In this document: piece by piece, positions 7,600 to 16,043 of the stretch
How the letters are laid out: each line of letters begins with the position of its first letter
Position numbering within the stretch: position 1 is the first letter of the stretch
Origin: JAVDCA01 sp963819385
GTDB lineage: Bacteria; Pseudomonadota; Alphaproteobacteria; Rhizobiales; Xanthobacteraceae
Assembly (NCBI GenBank): GCA_963819385.1
Contig: CAWFVV010000002.1
Span: 806,001 to 870,000 of the forward strand
Length of the DNA: 64,000 nucleotides
Direction: 5' to 3'
Position numbers and translations under genes: made by a program
The notes under the pieces: generated by a model
Databases searched by the model: none
What the model saw: only the letters and a program-made list of their open reading frames with translations
What the model was told of the DNA's origin: nothing

Positions 7600-8909
7600 A
7601 GCAGGCCTCGCTGCTTGATCAGAAGATAGCGGTTGATCAGTCCGATCGGCAACGTGCGGCTTGGCACGTCGAGACAGTGGACGCCGATCCGCTGCAGCCG
7701 CTCGAACACGGTGAGCCGCTCGCGCAGGAAGTCATGCGCGATCACCGACTGTGCGACGCTGCCGAACGAGCTCGGCGGCGCGTCCGCGAGACCGTGCAGG
7801 ATCGCGTCGCGCAGCGTCACGAAGATGACGACGTGCCGCCGGGCGATGCGCTGGGTCGCCTCGATCATCAGCTCGGCCGTGACCGTGTCGACGAAATCGG
7901 TGAACAGGATCACCAGCGCGCGCCGCTGCAGGCGCGCGCTCAGCTCGGCGAGCCCGAGCGTGAAGTTGGTCTCGGTGTGCCGGTACGCGAGCCCCGCGCT
8001 GGCGCGCTGCAGGCGGGGGAAGTTCGACACGCCGCGGCGCGGCTGATGATACTGGCGCAGCACCTCGTCGAATGCGAGCAGGCCGACGAAATCGCCGCCC
8101 TGCAGCGAGATCCACGCGAGCAGCAGCCCGGCATTGATCGCATGGTCGAGCCGCGGCATCCCGTCGACCGGATCGAGCATCAGGTAGCCGGTGTCGAACG
8201 CGAGCACGATCTGGTGGTTGCGCTCGACGCGGAATTCCTTGCTCAGCAGCTTGCGGTGGCGGGCGGAATGCTTCCAATCGATGAAGCGGCTGTCGAGGCC
8301 GACCGCGTAGTCGCGCAGCGCGTCGAACTCGGTGCCCTCGCCCTTCTGCTCCTGCACCTTGTTGCCGAACAGCGATTCGCGCGAGAAGAACTGCAGCGCC
8401 GAGCTGCGCACGCCACGCACATTGGGGACCACGTCGATGACGCGGTCGAGCGCGATGCGCCGGGTGAACTGGACGAGGCCGAGCGGGCCGCGCCAGCGCG
8501 CCCACACGGCCTCGATCCGCATCTGGCCGCGGCGCTGCGCCAGCACGGGAAATTGCGCCTGCGCGGCCTGTCCGGGCAGGCGCTGCACCCGCACAAGCTC
8601 GTCCGGATCGGCGTCGGGCTGCTGCTCGCGCACCAGCTCGAACAGGATCGGCCGCCGATGCGCGCTCGGCGCGATCGTGACCGTGAGCGCCCCGCGCTCG
8701 CCGACCTGCAGGCTGTGCGGCGTCTCGGCCGCCACCGCCAGCCGCTTGAGCGGGAAAGCGAGCGCAAGATCGATGCCGATCGCGACGAGCACCAGCGCAC
8801 CGTAGTCGAACGACCACAGCCACAGCGCCGGGTCGTAGATGACCAGGAACAGCGCGAGCGGCACGCCCACGGCGAAGATCGTGAAGGCGCGCAGCGTCGG
8901 CTGGATCAT
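7596..8909 (-). CDS. DUF58 domain protein
   Basis: A 437-residue protein with two N-terminal TM helices, then a soluble region with the DUF58 hallmark DSRFIDWKHSARHRKLLSKE, followed by a VWA-like fold (ERNHQIVLAFDTGYLML, then ALVILFTDFVDT). DUF58 proteins almost always accompany MoxR ATPases and are thought to be substrates or adaptors of the ATPase. The gene overlaps MoxR and the SpoIIM-like gene by four bases on each side, so the three are very likely made together. Confidence 0.93.
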   Translation of the reverse strand: MIQPTLRAFTIFAVGVPLALFLVIYDPALWLWSFDYGALVLVAIGIDLALAFPLKRLAVAAETPHSLQVGERGALTVTIAPSAHRRPILFELVREQQPDADPDELVRVQRLPGQAAQAQFPVLAQRRGQMRIEAVWARWRGPLGLVQFTRRIALDRVIDVVPNVRGVRSSALQFFSRESLFGNKVQEQKGEGTEFDALRDYAVGLDSRFIDWKHSARHRKLLSKEFRVERNHQIVLAFDTGYLMLDPVDGMPRLDHAINAGLLLAWISLQGGDFVGLLAFDEVLRQYHQPRRGVSNFPRLQRASAGLAYRHTETNFTLGLAELSARLQRRALVILFTDFVDTVTAELMIEATQRIARRHVVIFVTLRDAILHGLADAPPSSFGSVAQSVIAHDFLRERLTVFERLQRIGVHCLDVPSRTLPIGLINRYLLIKQRGLL

Positions 8910-9862
8910 CGCGGCGCCGCCGTGCGGTCGAGGATCTCGCTGACGACGCGGTCGGTCGAGAGCCCCTCGATCTCGGCGCTCGCCGACAGGATCACGCGAT
9001 GGCGCAGCACCGGCAGCGCGAGGATCTTCACGTCGTCCGGGATCACGAAATCGCGGCCGTTGAGCGCCGCAAAGGCGCGCGCCGCCGCCGCCAGCATGTT
9101 GGCGGCGCGGGTCGAGGCGCCGACATCGAGCGAGGCGTGCTCGCGCGTGCCGCGGATCACGTCGACGATGTAGTCCATGAGCTCGTCGGACAGGTGGATG
9201 CGCATCACCTCGTCGCGCACCGCGGTCAATACCGCCGAGTCGGCGACCGCCTTGAGGCCGAAATCCTCCAGCCGCGGCATGGCGGAGCGGTGCCCGTGCC
9301 GGCGCACGATCTCGCGTTCCTCGTCGCGGCCCGGATGGCCGATCACGATCTTGAACAGGAAGCGGTCGAGCTGCGCCTCGGGCAGCGGATAGGTGCCCTG
9401 CTGCTCGATCGGGTTCTGCGTCGCGATCACCATGAAGTCGTTGCCGAGCGGATAGTCGCGCCCGTCGATCGTCACGATGCGCTCGTTCATCGCCTGCAGC
9501 AGCGCGGCCTGCGTCTTCGGCGGGGCGCGGTTGATCTCGTCGGCGAGCAGGAGCTCGGTGAAGATCGGCCCCTTGGTCAGCGTGAAGCTGTTGGTCTGGA
9601 AATTGAACAGGTTGGTGCCCAGCACGTCGCCCGGCATGAGGTCGGGCGTGAACTGGATGCGGCCGAACTTGATCGAGATGCTCGCCGCGAAGCACTGGGC
9701 GAGCAGCGTCTTCGCGGTGCCGGGCACGCCTTCGAGCAGGATATGGCCGTTGACCAGCAGGCTGGTCAGCATCAGGTCGATGACGTCATCCTGCCCGACG
9801 ACGGCCTTGCCGATCTCGCTCCGGATTGCCTCGGTCAACCCGCGTATATCCCGAAACTCCAT
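8906..9862 (-). CDS. MoxR family AAA+ ATPase
   Basis: The 318-residue protein is a complete MoxR ATPase. Walker A is GVPGTAKT at residues 45-52, Walker B is ELLLADEIN with acidic residues at 108-109, and the Pro-rich loop INRAPPKTQAALLQAMNE and sensor-1 IATQNPIEQQGTYPLPEAQL follow. The C-terminal lid reads GASTRAANMLAAAARAFAAL. MoxR proteins act as chaperones that use ATP to mature or activate partner complexes, often containing VWA proteins. A good site (GGAGGTGACGG) precedes the ATG at 9862, and the first 77 bases overlap the DUF4350 gene. Confidence 0.96.
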   Translation of the reverse strand: MEFRDIRGLTEAIRSEIGKAVVGQDDVIDLMLTSLLVNGHILLEGVPGTAKTLLAQCFAASISIKFGRIQFTPDLMPGDVLGTNLFNFQTNSFTLTKGPIFTELLLADEINRAPPKTQAALLQAMNERIVTIDGRDYPLGNDFMVIATQNPIEQQGTYPLPEAQLDRFLFKIVIGHPGRDEEREIVRRHGHRSAMPRLEDFGLKAVADSAVLTAVRDEVMRIHLSDELMDYIVDVIRGTREHASLDVGASTRAANMLAAAARAFAALNGRDFVIPDDVKILALPVLRHRVILSASAEIEGLSTDRVVSEILDRTAAPR

Positions 9863-11060
9863 CCGTCACCTCCCGCTTCCATCGAAAAATATCACGCGCG
9901 AGCGCCGCAAGCGCGGCGGTGCCGCGGCGGCTCGCGACCAGCTCGTCGGCGCTTTGCAGGATCATCCCGCAATCGGTCTCGACCGCACGCGCGCGCCCGG
10001 TGCGGCGCAGCCAGTCGACCAGCGCGGGCTCGGACATGCCGGCCGGCGCGTGCAGCTGGCGCGCCACGTCCTGCACGATCTCGTGGATGTAGCGCTGCAG
10101 GATGATCGGCCGGTGGCGCGCCTGCGCGAACAGGTTGGCCGTGGTCTCGATCAGGCTGCGCTTGCCCGCCTGCAGCGGCGCCGGCGGCGCGACCGGCGCG
10201 CCGAACCGGCGCATGGTCGCCCACAGCAGCAGCGCGACCGCGATAACGCCCTGGATGGTCGCGAGCACGAACGGAAACTGGAACAGGATCCTGAGCGGCG
10301 AGCCCCCGGCGTCGGAGAAGCCGTGCACCACCTCGTCGAACACGATGTTGCCGTCCGCGCCGCGCAGCGCGTCGATCAGCGCCACCGCGAATTCCGCATT
10401 GGCGGGCGAGCCGAGGCCGTAGTTCTCGATCATGTCGGGGTCGGCGAGCACCCACAGGCGGCCCCGGCTGCTGCGCAGCTCGCCGACCAGCATGCCCTTG
10501 TCGCTGCCGATGACCGGCCGCAGGCGAGCCGACTTGATGAGCTGGACGCCGTCCGAGAACAACGGAAGCCGGCCGATCTCGTTGTGCGTCCAAGCGGGCG
10601 CCACCGGGACACGAACGACCTCGAGGCCGGGGACCTGCGCGGCGCGCCGTGCGCTGGCTTCGGGGATCGGCGCGACCGAGTCGATCCAGCCGGCATGGCC
10701 CGCGCTCGCCACACCCGTCCATTTCGGCAGGATCAGCAGGACCGTGCGCGCACCGAGAAGGCTCCGCATGAGCTGCGGCGCCGCGTCGAGCGAGGGCTCG
10801 GCGACGACGAGCAGTCCCTGCGGATCGACCTTGGCGACCGAGTCGCTGCGGCTCTTGATCACGCGCGCGCCGAGCCGGTGCATGACGTCGGCAATGCCCG
10901 CATAGCCGATCGCCGAGCGCGAGAAGGCCGACGCGTTGACCGTGTCGGTGCTCTGGCCGCCCCCGGTCGTGATGAAGAGTATGGTGCCGATCCCGAGCAC
11001 CAGCACAGCCGCGATCAATGCGACCAGGGCGCGTCTGGGACCCGTGCCGCCGGTCGTCAT
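9786..11060 (-). CDS. DUF4350 domain protein
   Basis: A 424-residue protein with an N-terminal TM helix (ALVALIAAVLVLGIGTILFI), a periplasmic DUF4350 region resembling glutamine amidotransferase-like folds (LLVVAEPSLDA, LWVLADPDMIENYGLG, NIVFDEVVHGF), a second TM helix near residue 275 and a cytoplasmic helical tail. It is coupled to the DUF4129 gene by a 4-base overlap. Its C-terminus runs 77 bases into the MoxR gene in another frame, an unusually long overlap for this operon. Confidence 0.82.
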   Translation of the reverse strand: MTTGGTGPRRALVALIAAVLVLGIGTILFITTGGGQSTDTVNASAFSRSAIGYAGIADVMHRLGARVIKSRSDSVAKVDPQGLLVVAEPSLDAAPQLMRSLLGARTVLLILPKWTGVASAGHAGWIDSVAPIPEASARRAAQVPGLEVVRVPVAPAWTHNEIGRLPLFSDGVQLIKSARLRPVIGSDKGMLVGELRSSRGRLWVLADPDMIENYGLGSPANAEFAVALIDALRGADGNIVFDEVVHGFSDAGGSPLRILFQFPFVLATIQGVIAVALLLWATMRRFGAPVAPPAPLQAGKRSLIETTANLFAQARHRPIILQRYIHEIVQDVARQLHAPAGMSEPALVDWLRRTGRARAVETDCGMILQSADELVASRRGTAALAALARDIFRWKREVTDGVSGYTRVDRGNPERDRQGRRRAG

Positions 11061-11827
11061 GCGGGCACCCCGCCCCGCAGCGCACGCCGCAAGGTGTCGA
11101 AGTTGTGCCGGCAGGCGTCGTAGTCCTGCGCCTGCGCCGGATAGCCGCCGAAATAGGTGCGCTCGACCGCCGCGATGATGTCGCGCAGCGATGTGCGCCC
11201 CGCGGGATCGAGCCGCGCGCCGCGCAGGATCTCGCGGCTGGTGAGCGAGTTGGCGAACGTCTCGCGCAATTGCTCGCGAATGTCCGCGAGGCTCTGCAGC
11301 AGCAGCATGTGCATGGCTTCGACGAAGCGGCCGTCGCGGCTCAGCCGATCGGCGGCCGCGAGCGCATCGGCGCCGAGCGCGAGCTCGGGCCCCGTCGCGC
11401 CGGCGGCCGGCGCCTCCCACCCTTCGTTGGACCGGCGGAACAGCGACAGCAGCGTGTCGCGCATCGCAAAGAGGACGAGCGCGACGATCACCACGAGAGC
11501 GATCCAGATGAACCACTGCGGAATCGATATCCGCGGCGCCTCGAACCGGCGGGGAAAATCTGTCTGCAGGTCGAGCGCCCGGATGCTGTCCTTCGTGGCC
11601 AGGTCGATCCGCTCGGCCGGGACGCGGAGCGGCCGCGCGACGGAAGCGGGCGGCGGCACGGTCGGCTGGGCGACGGCGGGCGGCGTCACGACCGGCCGGC
11701 TTTGCGCAGGAGGAAACCGCACGCCACTGCCCGTGGCCGGCGGCGTCTGCTCAGGCGCCTGCGCCCGCAGCGGCGCAGACCACGCCAGCGCAACGGCCGC
11801 AACCAGGACAGCGATGCATCGACGCAT
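11057..11827 (-). CDS. DUF4129 domain protein
   Basis: First gene of the operon. The 256-residue product has a signal-like N-terminus (MRRCIAVLVAAVALAWSAP), a Pro/Val-rich linker, one TM helix near residues 104-124 (WFIWIALVVIVALVLFAM), and a cytoplasmic DUF4129 domain containing DGRFVEAMHMLLLQSLADI and TSREILRGA. DUF4129 domains are found with transglutaminase-like and MoxR/DUF58 genes and look like scaffold or adaptor modules. The start at 11827 is chosen because the leader begins there. Confidence 0.82.
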   Translation of the reverse strand: MRRCIAVLVAAVALAWSAPLRAQAPEQTPPATGSGVRFPPAQSRPVVTPPAVAQPTVPPPASVARPLRVPAERIDLATKDSIRALDLQTDFPRRFEAPRISIPQWFIWIALVVIVALVLFAMRDTLLSLFRRSNEGWEAPAAGATGPELALGADALAAADRLSRDGRFVEAMHMLLLQSLADIREQLRETFANSLTSREILRGARLDPAGRTSLRDIIAAVERTYFGGYPAQAQDYDACRHNFDTLRRALRGGVPA

Positions 11828-12083
11828 GCCGGCTCCCACCGCCAAATGTCCGAGAGAATTGTCCGCTCGCAGGACGCCGCTCACGCGCCGTCATGGCCGC
11901 CGGTCGGTCGGCGCGGCTATTCTAGCGCATGTTGCGGCCGACGTGGATACCGCTTAGCCCACCGGGGAATGCGTCCATGCACGAATGGTTGATGCATTTT
12001 TCCGCGAGGTATGCATCGGCTAACCATGGAACACCGCGCGCACAGAATATCTCGCCCTCGTCGGGCCGAGTGGAGAGAATAGG

Positions 12084-13040
12084 ATGCCAGCCAAAGCGGC
12101 CCTCGTCGCCCTCCTTGCGCTTGCCGCCGCGACCGCATCGGGCGAAACGTTTCCGGACCGTCCGCTGACGATGATCGTTCCCTATGCGGCGGGCGGCAGC
12201 TCGGATGTGCTGGCGCGTCTGCTCAGCGACCGGCTCTCCCAGGCGCTCGGCCAGCCGGTCGTCGTCGACGACCGCGCCGGCGCCGGCAGCCGCATCGGCA
12301 GCGAGATCGTCGCGCACGCGGCGCCCGACGGCTACACGCTGCTGCTCGCCGACATGCCGCTCGCCATCATCCCGGCGATCCAGAAAGGCGTGCGCTACGA
12401 TCCGGTCCACGATTTCACGCCGATCGGCCTGATCGGCACCGCCTCGATGGTGCTGTTCGTCAACCCGGCGACGCCGGCCCCGGCCATCACGGATTTCATC
12501 GCGCTGGCCAAGAAGGAGCCGGGCCGGATCGCGATCGCGTCGGGCGGGATCGGCAGCACCACCCACCTGACGGCCGAGCTGTTTCAAGCCAAGGCCGGCA
12601 TCAAGCTCCTGCACGTGCCCTATCGCGGCGCCGGCCCGGCGCTGACCGACCTGATGGCAGGCCATGTGCAGAGCGGGTTCACGACGCTCGCCACCGCGAG
12701 CCCGGCGGTCGCCTCAGGCTCGGTGCGCGCGCTTGCGAGCGCAAGCGAACGGCGGCTCGCCGAGCTGCCCGCCGTTCCGACCTTCCGCGAGGTCGGCGTC
12801 GACCTCGTGGTCGAGCATTGGTGGGGCGTGCTCGCGCCCGCCGGGCTTGCGCCCGCGACCGCGGCGCGGCTCAGCGCGGCGCTGCAGGCGACGCTCGATG
12901 CGCCCGACATCGCGGCGCGGCTCGCGCCGCTCGGCGTCACGCCGGCGCATCGCTCGCCCCAAGAATTCCGCGCCCTGATCGCAACCGACACGGCGCGCTG
13001 GGCGGGAATTGTCCGCGCCGCCGGGATCACGCCGCAGTGA
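12084..13040 (+). CDS. Bug family (TctC-like) tripartite tricarboxylate receptor
   Basis: A 318-residue periplasmic binding protein with a signal peptide (MPAKAALVALLALAAATASG) and the family signature PDRPLTMIVPYAAGGSSDV, followed by RAGAGSRIGSEIVA, DGYTLLLAD and HVPYRGAGPALTDL. Bug receptors bind carboxylates or other small organic molecules. No TctA/TctB membrane genes are in the window, so it either feeds a transporter encoded elsewhere or works as a sensor. A GGAGAG site precedes the ATG. The stop overlaps the GTG of the M28 peptidase gene. Confidence 0.92.
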   Translation: MPAKAALVALLALAAATASGETFPDRPLTMIVPYAAGGSSDVLARLLSDRLSQALGQPVVVDDRAGAGSRIGSEIVAHAAPDGYTLLLADMPLAIIPAIQKGVRYDPVHDFTPIGLIGTASMVLFVNPATPAPAITDFIALAKKEPGRIAIASGGIGSTTHLTAELFQAKAGIKLLHVPYRGAGPALTDLMAGHVQSGFTTLATASPAVASGSVRALASASERRLAELPAVPTFREVGVDLVVEHWWGVLAPAGLAPATAARLSAALQATLDAPDIAARLAPLGVTPAHRSPQEFRALIATDTARWAGIVRAAGITPQ

Positions 13041-14317
13041 CGGCGCGATCAGACACAGGCGAGCCCGTGCCGCCGCCTGCATCCGACCCGGATCTGTGGT
13101 CGGATTTCCTCGCGCTGTGCGATCTCGGCGGCCGCCTCGCCGGGTCGCCGAGCGACGCCGCCGCCCGCGCCTTCGCACGCGAGCGCCTCGCGGCCATTCC
13201 GGGCGTGAGCCTGCAGGAACATCCGGTCGACTATCCGGGCTGGCGCTGGCGCAGCGCGCGCCTGACCGAGATGACGAGCGGCGCGGCGCTACGCTGCACG
13301 CCGCTCCTCGGCACAACTTCAGCGGCCGGGCTCGTCGCCGAGGTCGTCGACCTCGCGCGCGGCTGGCCCGACGATGTCGCGCGCCATGCCGACGCGATCG
13401 CCGGCCGCATCGTCATGGTGCAGCACGAATATCCGTTCGCAGCCGACCACGTGCACCGCCGCGTCAAGCTCGGGTTGGCGCAGCAAGCGGGCGCCGTGGG
13501 CTTTCTGATCGCGCATCCCGAGCGCGGCGTCGGGCCGGTGTCGGGTTCGAGCGGACGCAACGGCGGGCCGGGCATCCCGGCGCTCGGCATCGACGCCGCG
13601 GCCGCCGAAACGCTGCGCGCGCCGCCCGGCCGCGCCCGCCCCACGGTGCGCATCGACATCGATGGCGAAGATTTCTCAGCGCAGACCAGCATGCTGGTGC
13701 TCGACCTGCCGGGCCGCGGCGCGGACCGTGTCGTGGTCAGCGCCCATCTCGACGGTCATCCGCTCGGCGAAAGCGCGATCGACAACGCGACCGGCGTCGT
13801 GGTCGCGCTCGCGCTGGCGCGGCAGTTCGCGCCGTACGTCGCGCCATGTCCGCGCGGGCTGCGCATCTGTCTCACCGGCGCGGAGGAGTGGGGACTGGTC
13901 GGCTCGCGGCTCTGGCTCGACCGCATGGACGCGCGCGAGCGCCGCCGCATGGTGCTCGACATCAACCTCGACTCGGTCGGCGGCGCCGACAATTTCACGG
14001 CGCTGACGTCGGGCTTCGCGGGTCTCGACGCCTGGATCCGCGCCGCCGCGGCGCGCGCCGACCTGCGGCTCGCCACCCACTTGCCGCTGATGGCGAACTC
14101 CGACCACGCCTCCTTCGCGGCGCACCGCATTCCGGCAGCGCGGCTCATCGCCGGGTTCGGCAGGCCCGACAGCCATCTGCGCCTGCTGCTCACCGCCGCC
14201 GATACGCGCGACAAGGTGCAGCCGCAGGAGCTGGCGCAAGCGCTGCACATCGCGACGGCGCTCACCTGGGAGGCGCTCACGGCCTCGGACGCGACGCTGC
14301 AACAGCTCGCGACCTGA
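13037..14317 (+). CDS. M28 family zinc peptidase
   Basis: The 426-residue product has the M28 aminopeptidase metal ligands in order: His in VVVSAHLDGH, Asp in SAIDNATGV, Glu-Glu in LTGAEEWG, Asp in INLDSVGGA and His in ANSDHASF. A PA-like insert lies around residues 110-200. No signal peptide is visible. GTG at 13037 is taken as start because it overlaps the Bug receptor stop (GTGA) and gives a natural N-terminus. The coupling suggests the receptor and peptidase handle the same compound, for example an N-acyl amino acid or peptide. Confidence 0.87.
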   Translation: MTARSDTGEPVPPPASDPDLWSDFLALCDLGGRLAGSPSDAAARAFARERLAAIPGVSLQEHPVDYPGWRWRSARLTEMTSGAALRCTPLLGTTSAAGLVAEVVDLARGWPDDVARHADAIAGRIVMVQHEYPFAADHVHRRVKLGLAQQAGAVGFLIAHPERGVGPVSGSSGRNGGPGIPALGIDAAAAETLRAPPGRARPTVRIDIDGEDFSAQTSMLVLDLPGRGADRVVVSAHLDGHPLGESAIDNATGVVVALALARQFAPYVAPCPRGLRICLTGAEEWGLVGSRLWLDRMDARERRRMVLDINLDSVGGADNFTALTSGFAGLDAWIRAAAARADLRLATHLPLMANSDHASFAAHRIPAARLIAGFGRPDSHLRLLLTAADTRDKVQPQELAQALHIATALTWEALTASDATLQQLAT

Positions 14318-14334
14318 GCGCCGATTCGCTCGCT

Positions 14335-15012
14335 TCACAGCATCACGAGACCGCGCTGCGCCGCCTTGGCGACGGCTTCGGTGCGGCTGTCCGCATCGAG
14401 CTTGGCGAGGATGCCGCCGACGTGAAACTTGACCGTATGAAACGAGATGTCGAGACGGCGCGCGATCGCCTTGTTCGACAGGCCGTCGGCGAGCGCGGCC
14501 AGCACCTCGAGCTCGCGCGCCGTGAGCGGCGCCTCGTCGGCGCCAGGCGCACGCGTGGTGTTTCCGTCGATCGGCACAGCCGCCGGCAGCGCCTGCAGGA
14601 GGCCCGACGGCAGCACGCTCAGACCGCGTCGCACCGCCGCGAGCGTCGCGGCGATGTCGGCTTCGTCGGCCGAGCGCGCGAGCAGCGCCCGCGCGCCGGC
14701 CCGCAGCAGGTCGAGGGCTCCGGCCTGCGCCGCGTCGACGATCGCGACGAAGATTGTCTCGCGATAGCGGCGCGTCCATCTCCGCAACTGCTCCGCGGTC
14801 GGCGCATCCGCCAATACGAGCGCGAGTCGCGTGTGCGCGATCAGCCGCGCGAGCGAGGGCCCGTCGCCGACGACGCCCGCCACCGCAAGCTCCGCATCCG
14901 CGCGCACCACCCGCTCGAGCCTTTCGCGCAACGCGCGATCGGCCGAGCAGATCGCGATCGCGCCAACGCCAGCCGCGGTCGGCGGCGAACGCGCGATGGT
15001 GGCGAGCATCAT
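14335..15012 (-). CDS. LuxR/NarL-type regulator with degenerate receiver domain
   Basis: The 225-residue product has an N-terminal receiver-like fold and a C-terminal LuxR helix-turn-helix (LTARELEVLAALADGLSNK, then ISFHTVKFHVGGILAKL). In the receiver part an Asp is in about the right place (LVLADAPT), but the conserved Lys region reads ALLARSADE, so phosphorylation control is doubtful. It starts nine bases after the stop of the HtrA-like gene, so the two are co-transcribed and may act together. Confidence 0.85.
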   Translation of the reverse strand: MMLATIARSPPTAAGVGAIAICSADRALRERLERVVRADAELAVAGVVGDGPSLARLIAHTRLALVLADAPTAEQLRRWTRRYRETIFVAIVDAAQAGALDLLRAGARALLARSADEADIAATLAAVRRGLSVLPSGLLQALPAAVPIDGNTTRAPGADEAPLTARELEVLAALADGLSNKAIARRLDISFHTVKFHVGGILAKLDADSRTEAVAKAAQRGLVML

Positions 15013-15020
15013 CGGCGACC

Positions 15021-15911
15021 TCAGTGCCGCGGCCGTTCGCCGATGACGACCTTGAGCGCGGTCGCCGCACCGCCGCGCGACAGCGCGAGGTCGACCGAGT
15101 TGCCGACACTCTCGGGGCCGAGCAGCCGCATGACCTCGCGCACGCGGGCGATCGGCGCCGCGTTCCACGCCGTCACGATGTCACCGACGATCAGCCCGGC
15201 GCGCGCCGCCGGGCCGTCTGGATCGATGCCGACCACCAGCACGCCCTCGCCTGCACCCTGACCCACCTGCTTGCGCGGGCGGATCGGCTGCAGGCTGGCG
15301 CCGAGATAGCCGCGACCCACATAGCCCTTGGCGAGGAGCTGATCGACCGCGCGGTCGATCGTCGCGCGCGGGATCGCCAGCACCCGTCCGCGCGGCCCCG
15401 CCACCACCATGCCGAGCACGCGGCCGTGCGCATCGACGAGCGCGCCGCCCTCGGCGGCCGGGCTCAGCGTCAAGTCGAGACGCAGCAGCGTGTCGATCGA
15501 CCCGCCGCGCTGGCTCATCCAGGCGCCGCCGACGAACGCGACGCTGCCCAGGTTGGCGACCGGGTCGCCGCGATGGCGGCCGACCGCGAGCACGAGGTGG
15601 CCCGGACGCAGCGATCCGCTGTCGGCGATCTCGGCCACCGGCAGGCCGTCGGGTTGAAAGCGCAGCACCGCGACGTCGGTCGTGGGATCGCGGCCCGCGA
15701 GCGTCGCCGTGACCTCGCGGCCACCCGCCAGCACGACCTTGATGTCGTCGTCGCGGTCGAGAACCTCCTCGGCGGTCACGATCACGCCCGAGCGCCAGTG
15801 AATTCCGCTCGACCGCGATCGGCCGGCATGCACCGCGACCGTCGCGCCCGCGACCCGCTCGACCAGCGCGGCGATATGGTCGGACAGCGCGATCAAAGGA
15901 TTTTCTGCCAT
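15021..15911 (-). CDS. HtrA-like S1C/PDZ protein lacking the catalytic His and Ser (pseudoprotease)
   Basis: The 296-residue protein has a trypsin-like S1C domain and a C-terminal PDZ domain (GILVVGIDPDGPAARAGL-type core), but no signal peptide, so it should be cytosolic. Aligned by eye with DegP, the His motif TNNHVV reads TAEEVL and the Ser motif GNSGGALV reads AAEGGALV, so both catalytic residues are Glu. The Asp motif (DPTTDVAVL) is kept. It should bind but not cleave. Start at 15911 is supported by GGGAG. It heads an operon with the LuxR gene, suggesting a regulatory pair. Confidence 0.85.
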   Translation of the reverse strand: MAENPLIALSDHIAALVERVAGATVAVHAGRSRSSGIHWRSGVIVTAEEVLDRDDDIKVVLAGGREVTATLAGRDPTTDVAVLRFQPDGLPVAEIADSGSLRPGHLVLAVGRHRGDPVANLGSVAFVGGAWMSQRGGSIDTLLRLDLTLSPAAEGGALVDAHGRVLGMVVAGPRGRVLAIPRATIDRAVDQLLAKGYVGRGYLGASLQPIRPRKQVGQGAGEGVLVVGIDPDGPAARAGLIVGDIVTAWNAAPIARVREVMRLLGPESVGNSVDLALSRGGAATALKVVIGERPRH

Positions 15912-16043
15912 GAGATGATCTCCCGATTTGTACATGTGGGCGCTATCGCACGGCGTCGCGAGGGGTGGCTACTGGCCACATGGGCGGGTCTGGCGTAGAG
16001 AATTAGAAAAGAAGCAGTGAGATTTCCTGAGGGAGGATGGACG

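Noticed and set aside
9477..11123. Plus-strand open frame of 548 residues across the DUF4350 gene
   Set aside because: Shadow frame: Arg/Ala-rich, no start signal and no domain, whereas the minus-strand genes show clear families.
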